Source of the DNA: Rusavskia elegans
Taxonomy: Eukaryota; Ascomycota; Lecanoromycetes; Teloschistales; Teloschistaceae
Reading direction: 5' to 3'
Length of the DNA stretch: 64,000 nucleotides
NCBI GenBank assembly: GCA_011316305.1
Contig: SAUG01000009.1
Span: 682,001 to 746,000 of the forward strand
Positions 12,582 through 22,881 of the stretch are shown in pieces. A program made the translations under genes and the position numbers. Below the pieces are notes generated by a model that was not told where the DNA came from, did not search any database, and was given only the letters and a program-made list of their open reading frames with translations. Position 1 is the stretch's first letter, and each line of letters opens with the position of its first letter.

Positions 12582-13049
12582 TCATCCTAATCGGGCCCTT
12601 GCTTCGTTGATCGTGTGGGCAAAGCCGAACCCCTCATCCTCATGCCGTCCGTTCAGAAGGAGTCTGGCGATAACTGAAAACCGCATCCCCATAGAGGCAT
12701 TGGGTACATGGCCAAGTAGTGCAGCGAACAATTCGTGCACCATTTCTGGCGCTGATGGGTCCAATGCAATATGAGTTTCCGACCACGGACCGGTATCTTC
12801 GCGTCTGACTCGGACCGCTAACAAGCAATCACGCGCGTACAGACCAAGCTTGGGATGAATATGGAACTCTCGATTGTACAACCCACCAGTGGTTTCTGTT
12901 GCTCCCAGGATACCAGCGTAATTACCGTCGATCGACCAGTAACACCGCTCGAAGTTGATAGTCTCGTTGGACGACGTGATGATGGTATCGACAGCCGTCA
13001 GGAAGGGGTTCCTGGAGGGATGGGAGGATACACTTGTAACCAAGTCCAT
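12582..13049 (-). CDS. Hypothetical protein, about 155 residues
   Basis: An open frame with balanced composition begins at an ATG at 13049; an in-frame non-ATG extension reaches 13100. No signal peptide or membrane helix is apparent. Visible stretches include FERCYWSIDGNYAG, FHIHPKLGLYARDCLLAV and HELFAALLGHVPNASMGM. I do not recognise the family. It lies upstream of the histidine kinase on the same strand and downstream of the CYC2-like gene. It may be one exon of a longer gene. Confidence 0.4.
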   Translation of the reverse strand: MDLVTSVSSHPSRNPFLTAVDTIITSSNETINFERCYWSIDGNYAGILGATETTGGLYNREFHIHPKLGLYARDCLLAVRVRREDTGPWSETHIALDPSAPEMVHELFAALLGHVPNASMGMRFSVIARLLLNGRHEDEGFGFAHTINEARARLG

Positions 13050-13442
13050 GGTGATCGGCGCAAATATAGGATGTTGAACAGCAATATGAGGAGTGGTCAA
13101 TCTGGGGATACGAAATCTTATATCATGCGTCCGTCGCAGCGGTCAGCTAGGCAACCAACGTTCATCTCTAGAGCAAGATGCGATGACAGTCGACGAAGAA
13201 ATTGGCTGCGAGTTGTCATCGCAGAGCTCGCGTGAGTTGTCGCCGCGTCCGCAGGTTTGCGCACAACGTGGTCAATCGCGCCTGCCACGAACAACAACGA
13301 CTCTAAGCAACAAAAAAGGGCCCGCGTACCTTCCATGTTAGCTTGCGTGCATAATCGTTTCAATGACACCTGGCAAGGTTGTTGTCGACTCTGCATGTCA
13401 AGGTTGACACCAAATATGACGCCTACCTTCTTCACCTGAGAT

Positions 13443-14696
13443 CTAGAGCTTCCATACAGCCCAGTCCGATAACTGCATTTTCCCTAGCAGTCCTCCAAGG
13501 TTTCCTTGAAGCTCTCTCCCTTCTTTCCAGACCTTAGGTCCTGCGAAGTGCTCTACGAAACCATCGGGTCCGGAAACCATGATAAGTCTCTTGCCCAGGT
13601 TTCCGTCTGAGGCTCGTTGACTCTCGCGGGACCCATATCTTTCGACGTGTGTTTGGACATCGCGTTCAGTGATGAAACGCTGCTGATCATCTGCAAAGTA
13701 GCCGACCCGGAAGTTTCCAGGATGCCTCATTAATAGGGTTGACAGCTCTCGAACGACAGGAGAATCTTCCAGGCTTGGTACAGGGATGATAGCTGGCTGG
13801 GGATCATGGGAGCCGAAGACACTCCGCCAAGCTCGCTGAAGAAAACCATCTGAGCGATGCGGAGATTCTATCGATCCACCTTTGCAGTCGTCCGCAAATC
13901 TGTTGGCCCACAGAATGGTCATTCTGGGCTTTGGAGTGTCTGAACATTCTTCGAGCAGTGTGTGTGCCATCTGTAAGGCAGGGGATATACCGGTTCCTCC
14001 AGCCAAGAATATTACCTGCTCAAGATTATCAGGAAATTCGAATTCCTGATATGGTCCTCGGAGCTCTATGCGGGCACCGGGTTGCAAGCGCGAGAGGAAC
14101 CTTGAAAGCTCGCCTTCGGGGTGGTTACGAATGAGGAAGCGAAGTTGGTTATCCTGAGGGTTGAGCGACTGGTAATTGGCTTTCTCGCCTAGAGCATGTG
14201 CATACGGGTCTCGTAGAATAGTAGGAATTGGGGTGTACAATCTCGCGATGGTGAGCAATGGATGCTTGATCTGCACGCTCCAGATGCCTTTCTGGGAGGC
14301 CTCAGTGATTTTCTGTCCATCTAGCCGAGACTTGTATGCTCTAGGTCCGAATGTGGAGGGTTGGATTTTGAAGATGTAGCTGGTGGCAGAGATTTTCTGA
14401 TTTTTGATGAGCTCATAATCTTGGAACATGTCGGCCTGATTTTCAGCAGTTCCACCATCATAGCCAAGCCAAGTGCCCAGTACTCCTGTATAACCAAGCC
14501 AGACTCCAGAGCCGACGAGACCTACACCAATCAGCCACGGCCATCTTCGCTTTGGTAATTCCCCGGATTGCCCGCTTGGTGTCGCGACTGTTTGGACCGA
14601 CGAGCGAGTATTCGCACGGAACGCTCTACATGGAGTGAGTCTTACACATCGGGATTTTGGGACTTTCCGAAGTGCAACACGATGGTAAAGGATCAT
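13443..14696 (-). CDS. CYC2: CYC2-like mitochondrial FAD/NAD(P)H oxidoreductase
   Basis: Single exon, 417 residues. The Arg-rich N-terminus (MILYHRVALRKVPKSRC) looks like a mitochondrial presequence. It is followed by one membrane helix (WPWLIGVGLVGSGVWLGYTG). Then comes a ferredoxin-reductase fold: ARLYTP (FAD site), GARIELRGPYQEFEF, and the NAD-binding glycine loop FLAGGTGISPALQMA. The end, LIMVSGPDGFVEHFAGPKVW, resembles fungal CYC2, a factor for cytochrome c import and haem-lyase redox chemistry. A general cytochrome-b5-reductase family assignment is certain; the CYC2 orthology is inferred from the C-terminal motif and topology. Its promoter borders a MITE. Confidence 0.75.
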   Translation of the reverse strand: MILYHRVALRKVPKSRCVRLTPCRAFRANTRSSVQTVATPSGQSGELPKRRWPWLIGVGLVGSGVWLGYTGVLGTWLGYDGGTAENQADMFQDYELIKNQKISATSYIFKIQPSTFGPRAYKSRLDGQKITEASQKGIWSVQIKHPLLTIARLYTPIPTILRDPYAHALGEKANYQSLNPQDNQLRFLIRNHPEGELSRFLSRLQPGARIELRGPYQEFEFPDNLEQVIFLAGGTGISPALQMAHTLLEECSDTPKPRMTILWANRFADDCKGGSIESPHRSDGFLQRAWRSVFGSHDPQPAIIPVPSLEDSPVVRELSTLLMRHPGNFRVGYFADDQQRFITERDVQTHVERYGSRESQRASDGNLGKRLIMVSGPDGFVEHFAGPKVWKEGRELQGNLGGLLGKMQLSDWAVWKL

Positions 14697-14844
14697 TCTA
14701 GGATGAGCGGCTCTGTGTCAGCGTTGTTGTTTGCTTGATAAAGTCAGGGATTGCGGTGTTGATTGGCCACTGCCGAGGGGTGTACGGCAGTCCCGCTCTT
14801 CCGTCACTAGCCATACCATTTTGGGAAGTACCCCAGATTAAATA

Positions 14845-15291
14845 AACCTGGTCAGTAGAAAACTGCCAAGCTCCAACAACCATCGACCACGAGATTTCTT
14901 GATTTTTTTTAATTTCTTAAATAACTCTACAACTACAAGCTAAAATTATTTAAAAACGTTAGATTATCTGTAGAAGGGTATCTAGCTAATAATAAGCTAT
15001 TTCTCTATAGCTCTGACCCTGTTAATAGCCTTAGAATAGATAATCTGGTCGGTCGTAAAAAGGACCTAGGTATCTTAGTAGGCTTAATAGGATTTTCTTT
15101 ATAGAACGACGTAGAATAGTTATCTTATTATAAAACTTCCTTTATAGCTAGAGCTTATATACCTAAGTTCTTACTTCGAATTTAAGTAAATAATAGCTTG
15201 TGGTTGTGGAGTTATTCAAGAAATCAAAAAAGCTAAAAAATCTCGTGGTCGATGTTCGTTGGAGCTTGGGCCTTTTTCTACTGACCAGGTT
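14845..15291. mobile_element. MITE with about 105-bp terminal inverted repeats, probable TA target site
   Basis: The left arm (from 14845, aacctggtcagtagaaaa, then ccaagctccaac and catcgaccacgagat) is mirrored by the right arm ending at 15291. The inverted match continues inward about 105 bp with C/T-type differences. TA dinucleotides flank both ends (14843-14844 and 15292-15293), as expected for Tc1/mariner-type insertion. The core is AT-rich and non-coding. It lies in the divergent promoter between the CYC2-like gene (start 14696) and the permease (start 15398). Confidence 0.8.
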
Positions 15292-15397
15292 TAAGATCCG
15301 ATTTGATCCTTCTCTTGCTCCATCACCTTGTGAGGTTGACAATGCAACCATTATGATGTCGATGCAGAGCTTTCGCCGATGATCACCATCTCGAGTC

Positions 15398-17287
15398 ATG
15401 TCCCGCGCGCCGACCTATTCCTCCCTGACCTCTCCTTCGAACACCACCCGCCGCCCTCGTGACTCCCTCGAACTGGCTTCTCTTGCCTCAACCACTCCTA
15501 CCTCGTCCCATGCTTCGCGGTCCTCTTCTCCTTCCGGCATCTCGTCATCTCGCAAGATCTCCCTCTCCGGTGAAGATCCGCTCTCGCCCTCCAATCCCGC
15601 TGGTCTAACACCTCAACGCCCCTTGAACCACAGCCGCTCGTTCTCTGTGACTTCCGCTTTCGATTTCGCCTCGAACCTCTTCCCACTATCAACAACTGCT
15701 GCAGGCTATACTTCAATTGGGGCGGCTCGGAACAATGGCTTGGATTTGGTGGACGGAGGGAATCTGGAGAAACACAAATCAATCACATATCTCAATGGAC
15801 TGTCCCTCATCGTGGGCCTCATCATTGGCTCCGGTATCTTCTCTTCCCCGGCGCAAATTACCACAAATGCTGGTTCGCCTGGAGCTTCTCTTGTCGTCTG
15901 GCTTGTAGCTGGCATTCTGGCCTGGACAGGAGCAGCGTCTTATGCCGAGCTTGGCGGAGCCATCCCCTTGAACGGCGGAGCACAAGTCTATCTCTCCAAA
16001 ATCTTCGGTGATCTCTTCGGCTTCCTCTTCACGTGGTCTTCCGTCTTCGTGCTCAAACCCGGCTCCGGAGCCATCATTGCCATCATATTCGGCGAATACA
16101 TCGTCCGCGCCTTCTCGCCTAACTCCACTTCCACCGATCCCTTACCCAACACCACCGTCAGTATAATCTGGATCAACAAAGGCATCTCCCTCGTCGCCCT
16201 CACCCTTGTCACGCTTCTCAATTGCATCTCCACCAAACTCGCCACCCGCACTGGCGATGCCTTCATGTTCTTCAAATTCTTCGCTCTTCTCTCTATCGCC
16301 GTAACAGGCCTGATCGTCGCAGTTACAAACACAACTCTCACCTCCTTCACCCCAAACCAAGACTGGAAAACAACCTTCTGGTTTGCAGGTACGAACACCA
16401 ACGCCTCCAATTGGGCCGTCGCCCTTTATGCGGGACTCTGGGCTTTTGACGGCTGGGACAACACCAATTACGTCCTTGGCGAATTCCGAAATCCAGGCCG
16501 TGATCTACCAAGAGTCATTCACACCGCCATGCCCCTCGTCATCCTCTCCTACCTCCTCGCCACCCTATCCTACACGCTCGTCCTCCCTGACAAGATCATC
16601 GCCTCCTCGAACACCATAGCCGTCACCTTCGGCGCCCGCGTCTTCGGCCCTATCGGTTCCCTCGTCCTCGCGTTGATGGTTTCCGGAAGCTGTTTTGGCG
16701 CGCTAAACGCTTCGGCATTCACGTATGGTCGATTGGTCTACGCTGCGGGGAAGGAAGGCTATTTACCGGCAGTGTTTGGTACGGTGGGCATGCCTGGTTC
16801 GGACCCGAAACCGCTGCGGTTAAGATCGATTTCGAATATCAGCAGTGATTCGAGCTTTGGATCAAGGCTCTTGGCAAAGATGATGGTGGATGATATTTTC
16901 TTCACGCCCATCACGGCTGTGGTGTTCAATTCGCTGCTTACGGCCCTGTATATCCTGATCGGATCCTTCCAGACGCTAATTACCTTCTGCGGTGTCGCGG
17001 GATACAGCTTCTATTTCCTGACCGTCTTAGGTCTTATTGTGTTGAGGATTAAGGAACCCCATCTTGAAAGACCGTATAGGTCGTGGATCTCCACACCCAT
17101 TATCTTTTGCTGCGTCAGCCTGTTTTTGCTCAGCAGAGGGGTGTTCGCGAGGCCGTTCCAGTCGATTATGGTGTTGGTTTTTGTAGGGGCGGGTGTACCG
17201 GTTTGGTGGGTTTGGGTCAAGGGAAAGGATGGGAGGGAAGGGGAGGGCAGGGAGTGGAAGTTTTGGAGGAGGTGGGGGAGGAGATAG
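15398..17287 (+). CDS. Amino-acid permease, LAT/APC family
   Basis: Single exon, 629 residues. A Ser/Thr-rich cytosolic tail of about 125 residues precedes TM1 (ITYLNGLSLIVGLIIGSGIF). The GSGIFSSPAQI motif is the substrate-binding unwound helix of APC transporters. SYAELGGAIPLNGGAQVYL and the TM6 motif FDGWDNTNYVLGEFRNP are typical of L-type and Mup1/BAT1-like fungal transporters. About 12 helices are visible, and the C-terminus is short and Arg/Lys/Trp-rich. It would move neutral amino acids, possibly methionine, across the plasma membrane. The exact substrate cannot be read. The start lies 107 bp from the MITE edge, so the element may supply promoter sequence. Confidence 0.88.
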   Translation: MSRAPTYSSLTSPSNTTRRPRDSLELASLASTTPTSSHASRSSSPSGISSSRKISLSGEDPLSPSNPAGLTPQRPLNHSRSFSVTSAFDFASNLFPLSTTAAGYTSIGAARNNGLDLVDGGNLEKHKSITYLNGLSLIVGLIIGSGIFSSPAQITTNAGSPGASLVVWLVAGILAWTGAASYAELGGAIPLNGGAQVYLSKIFGDLFGFLFTWSSVFVLKPGSGAIIAIIFGEYIVRAFSPNSTSTDPLPNTTVSIIWINKGISLVALTLVTLLNCISTKLATRTGDAFMFFKFFALLSIAVTGLIVAVTNTTLTSFTPNQDWKTTFWFAGTNTNASNWAVALYAGLWAFDGWDNTNYVLGEFRNPGRDLPRVIHTAMPLVILSYLLATLSYTLVLPDKIIASSNTIAVTFGARVFGPIGSLVLALMVSGSCFGALNASAFTYGRLVYAAGKEGYLPAVFGTVGMPGSDPKPLRLRSISNISSDSSFGSRLLAKMMVDDIFFTPITAVVFNSLLTALYILIGSFQTLITFCGVAGYSFYFLTVLGLIVLRIKEPHLERPYRSWISTPIIFCCVSLFLLSRGVFARPFQSIMVLVFVGAGVPVWWVWVKGKDGREGEGREWKFWRRWGRR

Positions 17288-18150
17288 ATTCGGGAGGTAA
17301 TAATGTTATGGAATATCTTCTTTGTCTCGACAGTCAAATTATTTCGCTGCTCCCTTCCTTGAAGTGGATCACTGCTTCTCCGGTCCGTTGTAGCAACAAG
17401 CAATCCAATATAGGGCGTACACACTAGCCCAATACGATTCTTCGTCCCCAGGCAACGATACAACATACCAACACGATTTCATACTACTCCTCTGAATACT
17501 CACAAGCCAGGAGCTCTAAAAATGACGTAGAATGGTACTTGAGTCTGGACTTGTAGGGATTTGTAAAACCGTTGCCCTATGGCCCGCCGCACGATTTAAG
17601 GTTAACAGGATGAGGGAACAGCGCTGGGGATCGGTGATTTGTTCAGTCGCAGGTAGTTCTTAGGCGTCCATGGTATCTGGATGATCAACTTCAAGGATGG
17701 ATAGAATTTGAGTTTGTGGTATGTGGTATGTATGGATAGGTTTAGTGATGCGGACGGAAGGAACAGTATACTTGGAGTGACAGGATGTGGAGTGCGGAAG
17801 GGTAGGTAGGTGGGAAATAAGTAATTGGTTGGGATTGTGATGGGATTGGCGTTACTTGTAAGCATATGCAGACATATCCGGGTTGAGGCCAAACAAGGAG
17901 GGAGGAGACTTAGGCTGTTTTGACAGTGATGAAATGATGAAGCGTTTGCTGACTCTCTACTGGAAAATCTTGATGACGGATGGGAGATGGAGGGACCAGT
18001 CGTCGCTTTCTTACGGACACGATGACATCTATCAGATCTTGCTACTGTAACCAGCTGTCAAATCGTTGACAGCCCATCCATCTCCTGTGACCACGTCTTT
18101 CCATTGTTATCCCCCCTTGGATACTCTTCGAAACTGATTGCTCTCCTGCC
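17288..18150. other. Convergent intergenic region
   Basis: Only low-complexity ORFs are present (for example a Pro/Thr/Ser-rich minus-strand frame at 17602-17892). I see no gene. Confidence 0.5.
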
Positions 18151-19078
18151 TCAGGGAGTTGTGTAATAGAGCTCCTCTGTCATCCCAGTCTTGAGCGTAA
18201 TGCCCAAGAAATGGAAAAGATGGTAGTCATCAGCCCATCCTCCCCGCCTCTGAGCTTCTTCCAAAGCCTCGCCGGTCAGAGCGGTCGATAGAGGTGGCTC
18301 CGACACATAGGTATGGCCAAGCCCCGCCAGGACGTCCTTTTCAGGCCTCCCGTCGTTCATCAACAAACGTTCTAAGCGTTGTTCGTAATCAGTCTTTTCC
18401 TTACCCTCGAGATAGATCAAGTCCCCAGATTTTCCACGGATCCTGCTCTGGTAGCGATAGATCTGGCCCAGTTGGACTTGAGCAAATTGAATCCCTGATA
18501 GAAGCTCCAAAGGTCGAATGCAATCTTTCTGGTGCTCGGCCATCCGGACAATGAGGCACTTCAGATTTTTCGCTGGAGCGACAGCGGCGGCGAACTCGTC
18601 GACGAACCATTTGAGAAAAGGGTTGCTCGATTGGCGTGTAAGAGCAAGGTGTAAGTAGCATCGCTCGATGCGATCCAAGCGTGGTCCGAAGGGATCATCC
18701 CCCGTGCGTACATAGCCAGCACAGAATTTGAAGGTGTTCACACGGTAGAATAGCGCACTAAATTCATTGTAGAATTGGCGGTTGACAAGCCAGGATTGTA
18801 TTCTATGCGAATGTCTTTCGTGTAACCTAACAAGGCCTTTCGGGAAGTAGACGACGTAGCTGTAGATCATGTTGCGTATTTCTGGCGGTAACGAGAAGAA
18901 AGGGGATGGATGGCAAGTCGATGGGCGTGAAGTGGATGATGCGTGGGACTTCTGGACACGACAAATTCGTCTCGGGTGTTGAAGTGACTGGTCAGGTCCG
19001 TTAGATTTATCGTAAGCCTTCTTGTGGGTCGCTAACCTTCTCAATTGGATCAGGCTTCGGCTTCTTTGCTTGATACAT
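18151..19078 (-). CDS. 2EXR/F-box-like domain protein
   Basis: The main exon (18151-18951) has FFSLPPEIRNMIYSYVV, the opening of the fungal 2EXR/F-box-like domain, followed by LVNRQFYNEFSALFYRVNTFKF. The frame before the domain has no ATG of its own. A 42-nt first exon (19037-19078) starting MYQAKKPKPDPIEK can be joined by an 85-nt GT-AG intron in phase. That start is inferred. The rest has no catalytic motif. Such proteins are abundant in Pezizomycotina and are thought to be adaptors or of unknown function. Confidence 0.65.
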
Positions 19079-19612
19079 TGGTGTGCTTGTTGTCGAGTCC
19101 AAGAGGTGAGGCATCACCCGATGTATCTTATCACAATCGCCGACTGCAAACCCGCACTTGTCAGATGCCACACTTGTCTCTGTCCTCGGTCATACGACGA
19201 AGGGTAGAGGGGCTGTGGCTAGCAGTAGTACTCATGAAAACAAATTATAGAACGTAGTTGGATGGATGTTGTGAACTTCCAAGATCACTCGATGTCAGCC
19301 CAAAAACGGGGGCCCCACAGCGTCTTTGAGCTTGGTGGGTATTTGTAGTGTGTATGGCTGATTTGGATGTTGACACTCGATGCTCCGGAGAAAAATGGAC
19401 AACAGGGTCATAGGATTCTAATGGAATGATCTGCTGTTGACAGAGGTTTACAACGTCGTGAATCAGGCTACCGTGACCGATCCATCACATCTGGTAATGG
19501 AATATCTTCCAAGTAGGGCCACTGGCGGGGTCTTTATTTTCAGGGTCCAGCCGAGGTGTTGCCGAAAAGGAGACCCAGGAATTCAAGGGGAAGGATCGAC
19601 TGACAGACCACA

Positions 19613-21233
19613 TCACCAAACGAAGAGTGGAGCGGCCAACGTCATGATTACAAGCAGCAATCCAAGTCGTGATCTCATCGTACCATGCGACGAAGACTGC
19701 GCGGAGTCGTCTTGGGTGTCAGAGCTCCCCTGCTGAGTAGCAGCAGTCTTCGCGGTCACGGGAGGCTTGCTACTTGAAACCAAACTGGCCATGATGATGT
19801 TCAGAGCACTCAGCTGCGTTCCAAATCCAAAGTACCTGCCGACTTCGCCATCAGCCCAGCGAAAGCCGCAGATAGTGCCGTTGGTATCTGTAGAACACTG
19901 ATTGGCGGCAGCCTTTGCCGAATTCTCGAGGCCTGTGGAAATTTGGACAGCCAGGAAAGGGGCCGCTTGTACTGTTGGTCACATCCACTGTGCTGCCAAA
20001 CCCTTGAAGCCGAAGTGATCGAAATTGCATGTGATCTTTCCGCTAACGTACTCGCAAGCTACCTCCACCATAACGTTGGACGGCGCGAAGGAGCCGACTT
20101 CAGGACTATGGCTATTGCCAGTGAAAAATGCGTGGTTCATACTTGACAGCAGGGCCTGCGTCCGGTTTTGCCACTGGGATCACTATCCGTTTGATATATA
20201 ACATAAATTGTAAGTCCGGGAGCTTCATTCGGCTTTTCCTGGGTGCTTCCCCAATGGTGGAGCTGGTATCCCGGGCCTGCATGCCGGGGTATTTCTCGCC
20301 AGAATAGGGAGAAGGAGACGTGACAGGTCGACGTTGAGATGACTTACATGATTGAACATCACCGCACTGCCATACAAAAATAATCCAGCGTTATGGGTCC
20401 ATTGTATGTGATTGGTCTCCTTGCAGCCGCTCGCCCCGATTATCCCATCGAAGATTCGATATGCTGGTGTGAGCGGCTCGACAGACGTCGACCAGTCCCA
20501 GTTTCTGTTCGCCCAGTCGGCATACGTTTGGGCTTCTGTAAAGCGTGCAAGTCTTGCAGCCAGCTGGAAGAGTATACCATTGGCAAAGGAGCTCTTGTAG
20601 TTGTAGCCGGATGATTTCCCCTCGCCTGGAAATTTTCAAGCTAGGCCGCCATTGCAAGGTCCCATATCCCATCGAGCAGCCTGGATGTCGAATACACCCT
20701 GAGCGTAGCGGAAGTAAGGCGGGGTTCTGTTCGTAGGTTTCAGAGGAAATCCCGACTCAGCGGCTGACATGGCGCCGAGTGCCTATAAGCCTGAGCATCG
20801 CTATCCTGTGGTACAAATTAACCGTATGATTCAACCATGCAGATGCTTCAAGCAATCACCAGTGGCGGGTTGATGCCCATGGACTCGGCCAACAATTCTG
20901 TCGCTAGACGATTGAATTGGTCGTCGCCAGTATAGTGCCAGTAATCGACCAAGGTGCCAAACAGCGATGCGCCGGCGAAATCGCGACTCTCGCCGTCACT
21001 GGACCGGCCCCATTGACCCTCTCTGGAGAGCCTTGACGCGAGTCATCTTAGAAGTCTACCAGACCGCCAACGATGCCCCGCACGGCGTTCTTGATTGAAG
21101 CTGACGAAAGATATCAGAGAGAATTCCGGGTTCAGGTGTTGTTCATCGTACCTTGGTCGTTGACATTGAGGTCGAGTGCGTTTGCAAGCGTGAAGGTCTA
21201 AAGCGCGCAAACAACGATGGAGAGAAGGATCAT
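19613..21233 (-). pseudogene. GH76 (DFG5/DCW1-type) endo-1,6-mannanase pseudogene
   Basis: The minus strand keeps the whole family layout. It has a signal peptide-like start (21233) with ANALDLNVND, then ASIKNAVRG. FGTLVDYWHYTGDDQFN follows, then MSAAESGFP, ARWDMGPCNGGLA and YKSSFANGILFQLAARLAR. FLYGSAVMFNH, VACEYVSGKITCNFDHFG and GTICGFRWADGEVGRYFGFG lead to a hydrophobic GPI-type tail ending at 19613. It is broken by in-frame stops in the signal peptide, after LVDF, after GGLA (TGG to TGA) and after AAQWM. At least two frameshifts are also visible. Intact members cross-link GPI cell-wall proteins to glucan-chitin. This copy cannot make protein. Confidence 0.85.
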
Positions 21234-21486
21234 TGTTGAGGCTACGATCTATGCCATCGAGGCGAAAGCATGCAGCGGTGGCATTACAAGGAACGGCGAG
21301 TACCGGCTTGTGAAGCTGGGGAATTCCCCTTAGAGATCTCGAGGTTGGCAATATCGACGGCTTTAGTGGAGATAAGGCAGATCTCATTAGCTCGTGCAAA
21401 AAGCTTCCGAATGCCTGAGCCTTGGCATATGCCTATCTCTTTGTGTCACAGTCCACTTCCCACAAGTCGGTACGATGTTCTACTTA

Positions 21487-21809
21487 GGCCCCGTGTGGAT
21501 GGTCCAACTCATGCACCTCCAACTCGTGCACATGTATTAGCGTCACCTCCTATTCACGTAGATCGGTATAGAAATCAAGTCAGTTGGTATCAGGGCTAGG
21601 GCTAGAGGTGCAGGAGTTGGAGGTCGGTACGTTACTTGGGTTCAAATCTCTAAAGAGGCTCGGAGTTGGGACCGGACTTAATAGTTTTAGTTGGCCAAAC
21701 GGGTCAACGTATCTAATACCAACTCGCTGCAGCTTTGCATAAAACCAATACCGGCCTGAGTTGGTAATCTGAGTTGGAGTGTACCAGTTGTGACCATCCA
21801 AACGGGGCC
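21487..21809. mobile_element. PIF/Harbinger (Tourist-like) MITE with TTA target duplication
   Basis: Inverted ends ggccccgtgtggatggtc and, on the other arm, ggccccgtttggatggtc are flanked by TTA at 21484-21486 and 21810-21812. The GGCCCCGTTTGG-like end and the TTA duplication are hallmarks of PIF/Harbinger elements. The 323-bp interior has no ORF. It carries repeated caactc/gagttgg motifs in both orientations and a gggctagggctag tract. It lies 254 bp upstream of the GH76 pseudogene start. Confidence 0.75.
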
Positions 21810-21812
21810 TTA

Positions 21813-22881
21813 CTTATACCAGAGCAAAAAACAAGCTTAAAATGATTGGTATGTATAAAGCGCCGAGAGATTACCTCACGTGACTTAAATACCAAGCAAC
21901 CGGGGTTTAGGGCGGAGCCCCAACGAGCCTCGAGCAATCGAGTGACCGAGTTGGCGACAGGCTCGTCGGGGGTGTTACCGTAGCTACGGATCACCACGCG
22001 TTAAAAGCCGCCCGTAGCCTACAATCGCCCGGACTACCTTACCTGGAGCCCCCGCCTAGATTGCTAGCGCATGGTGAGTATTTTCGGTGTCATCCTCTGT
22101 ACCCAGTCCATGCTTAGGCGTCATGGAGATGGTCTTGCATGTCGCGAGGAGTGGCCTTTGCTTCATCTCAATAACCGTCATGTTCTACACACGGTACGTC
22201 TTCCACATCACGTACAAAGCACGTTTGTCGAAGTCACACGAAACTGCCAGAGTAAACATCGGCTGACCGGTGCTTCCATGCAGAAAGAATCCAGACTGGC
22301 GGGAACGAATGAGTCGCATGATTGCTCGCCTGCCTTGACCACCTCGTTTCTCTGCTAACCAGACGGGTCCTAGAAGACCGCCGATCAACCATCGCCACGT
22401 GCGGCGTCTGTACTTGCAAGGGTCGATGAACACACCATCGCGACCTTTTCCTTTATAGGCCAAGTCCTAGATTAAGGTTGATAGGCTTGACTGCGGACCG
22501 TCATCCTCCAGACCGGACCCATACTACGGTCCAAGCGTTGTACGACTCAGGTACCGCACTGGCCATTGGCCAACCACCGCCATTTTTCGTCCCTGTGCCT
22601 CGACTACCAAGTGGCGGCCATATGGCACAGTATAGTATGACCGTCATGATGATCGTGATGGGGGAGGGTAGGGTAATCTTCCCTGTGGATGCACGAGGCA
22701 CAGGATAGAAATACCTCGGTGCATCCCGCGAGCAGTCATTCTGCACGTTGACAGAGTCCGACCATGCCGACTGCTATCGTGCAAGAATCGACAGAAGTCT
22801 CTATCGTTGTAACCTGAAGACTCCTTGGCTTGGTCAGATTTTGCCACTTCATCTTACACCTCTCATCACACAGTGAGCACA
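21813..22881. other. Gene-free stretch
   Basis: No coding signal was seen. A GC-rich segment near 21900-22060 contains short palindromes and may be an old repeat, but it could not be classified. The last 100 bp are the presumed leader of the next gene. Confidence 0.4.

Noticed and set aside
17602..17892. Minus-strand ORF of 96 residues
   Set aside because: Low-complexity Pro/Thr/Ser/Leu composition and no family features.
21830..22060. Possible rDNA or tRNA-derived repeat
   Set aside because: GC-rich with small palindromes, but no cloverleaf, box A/B pair or rRNA core sequence could be recognised.
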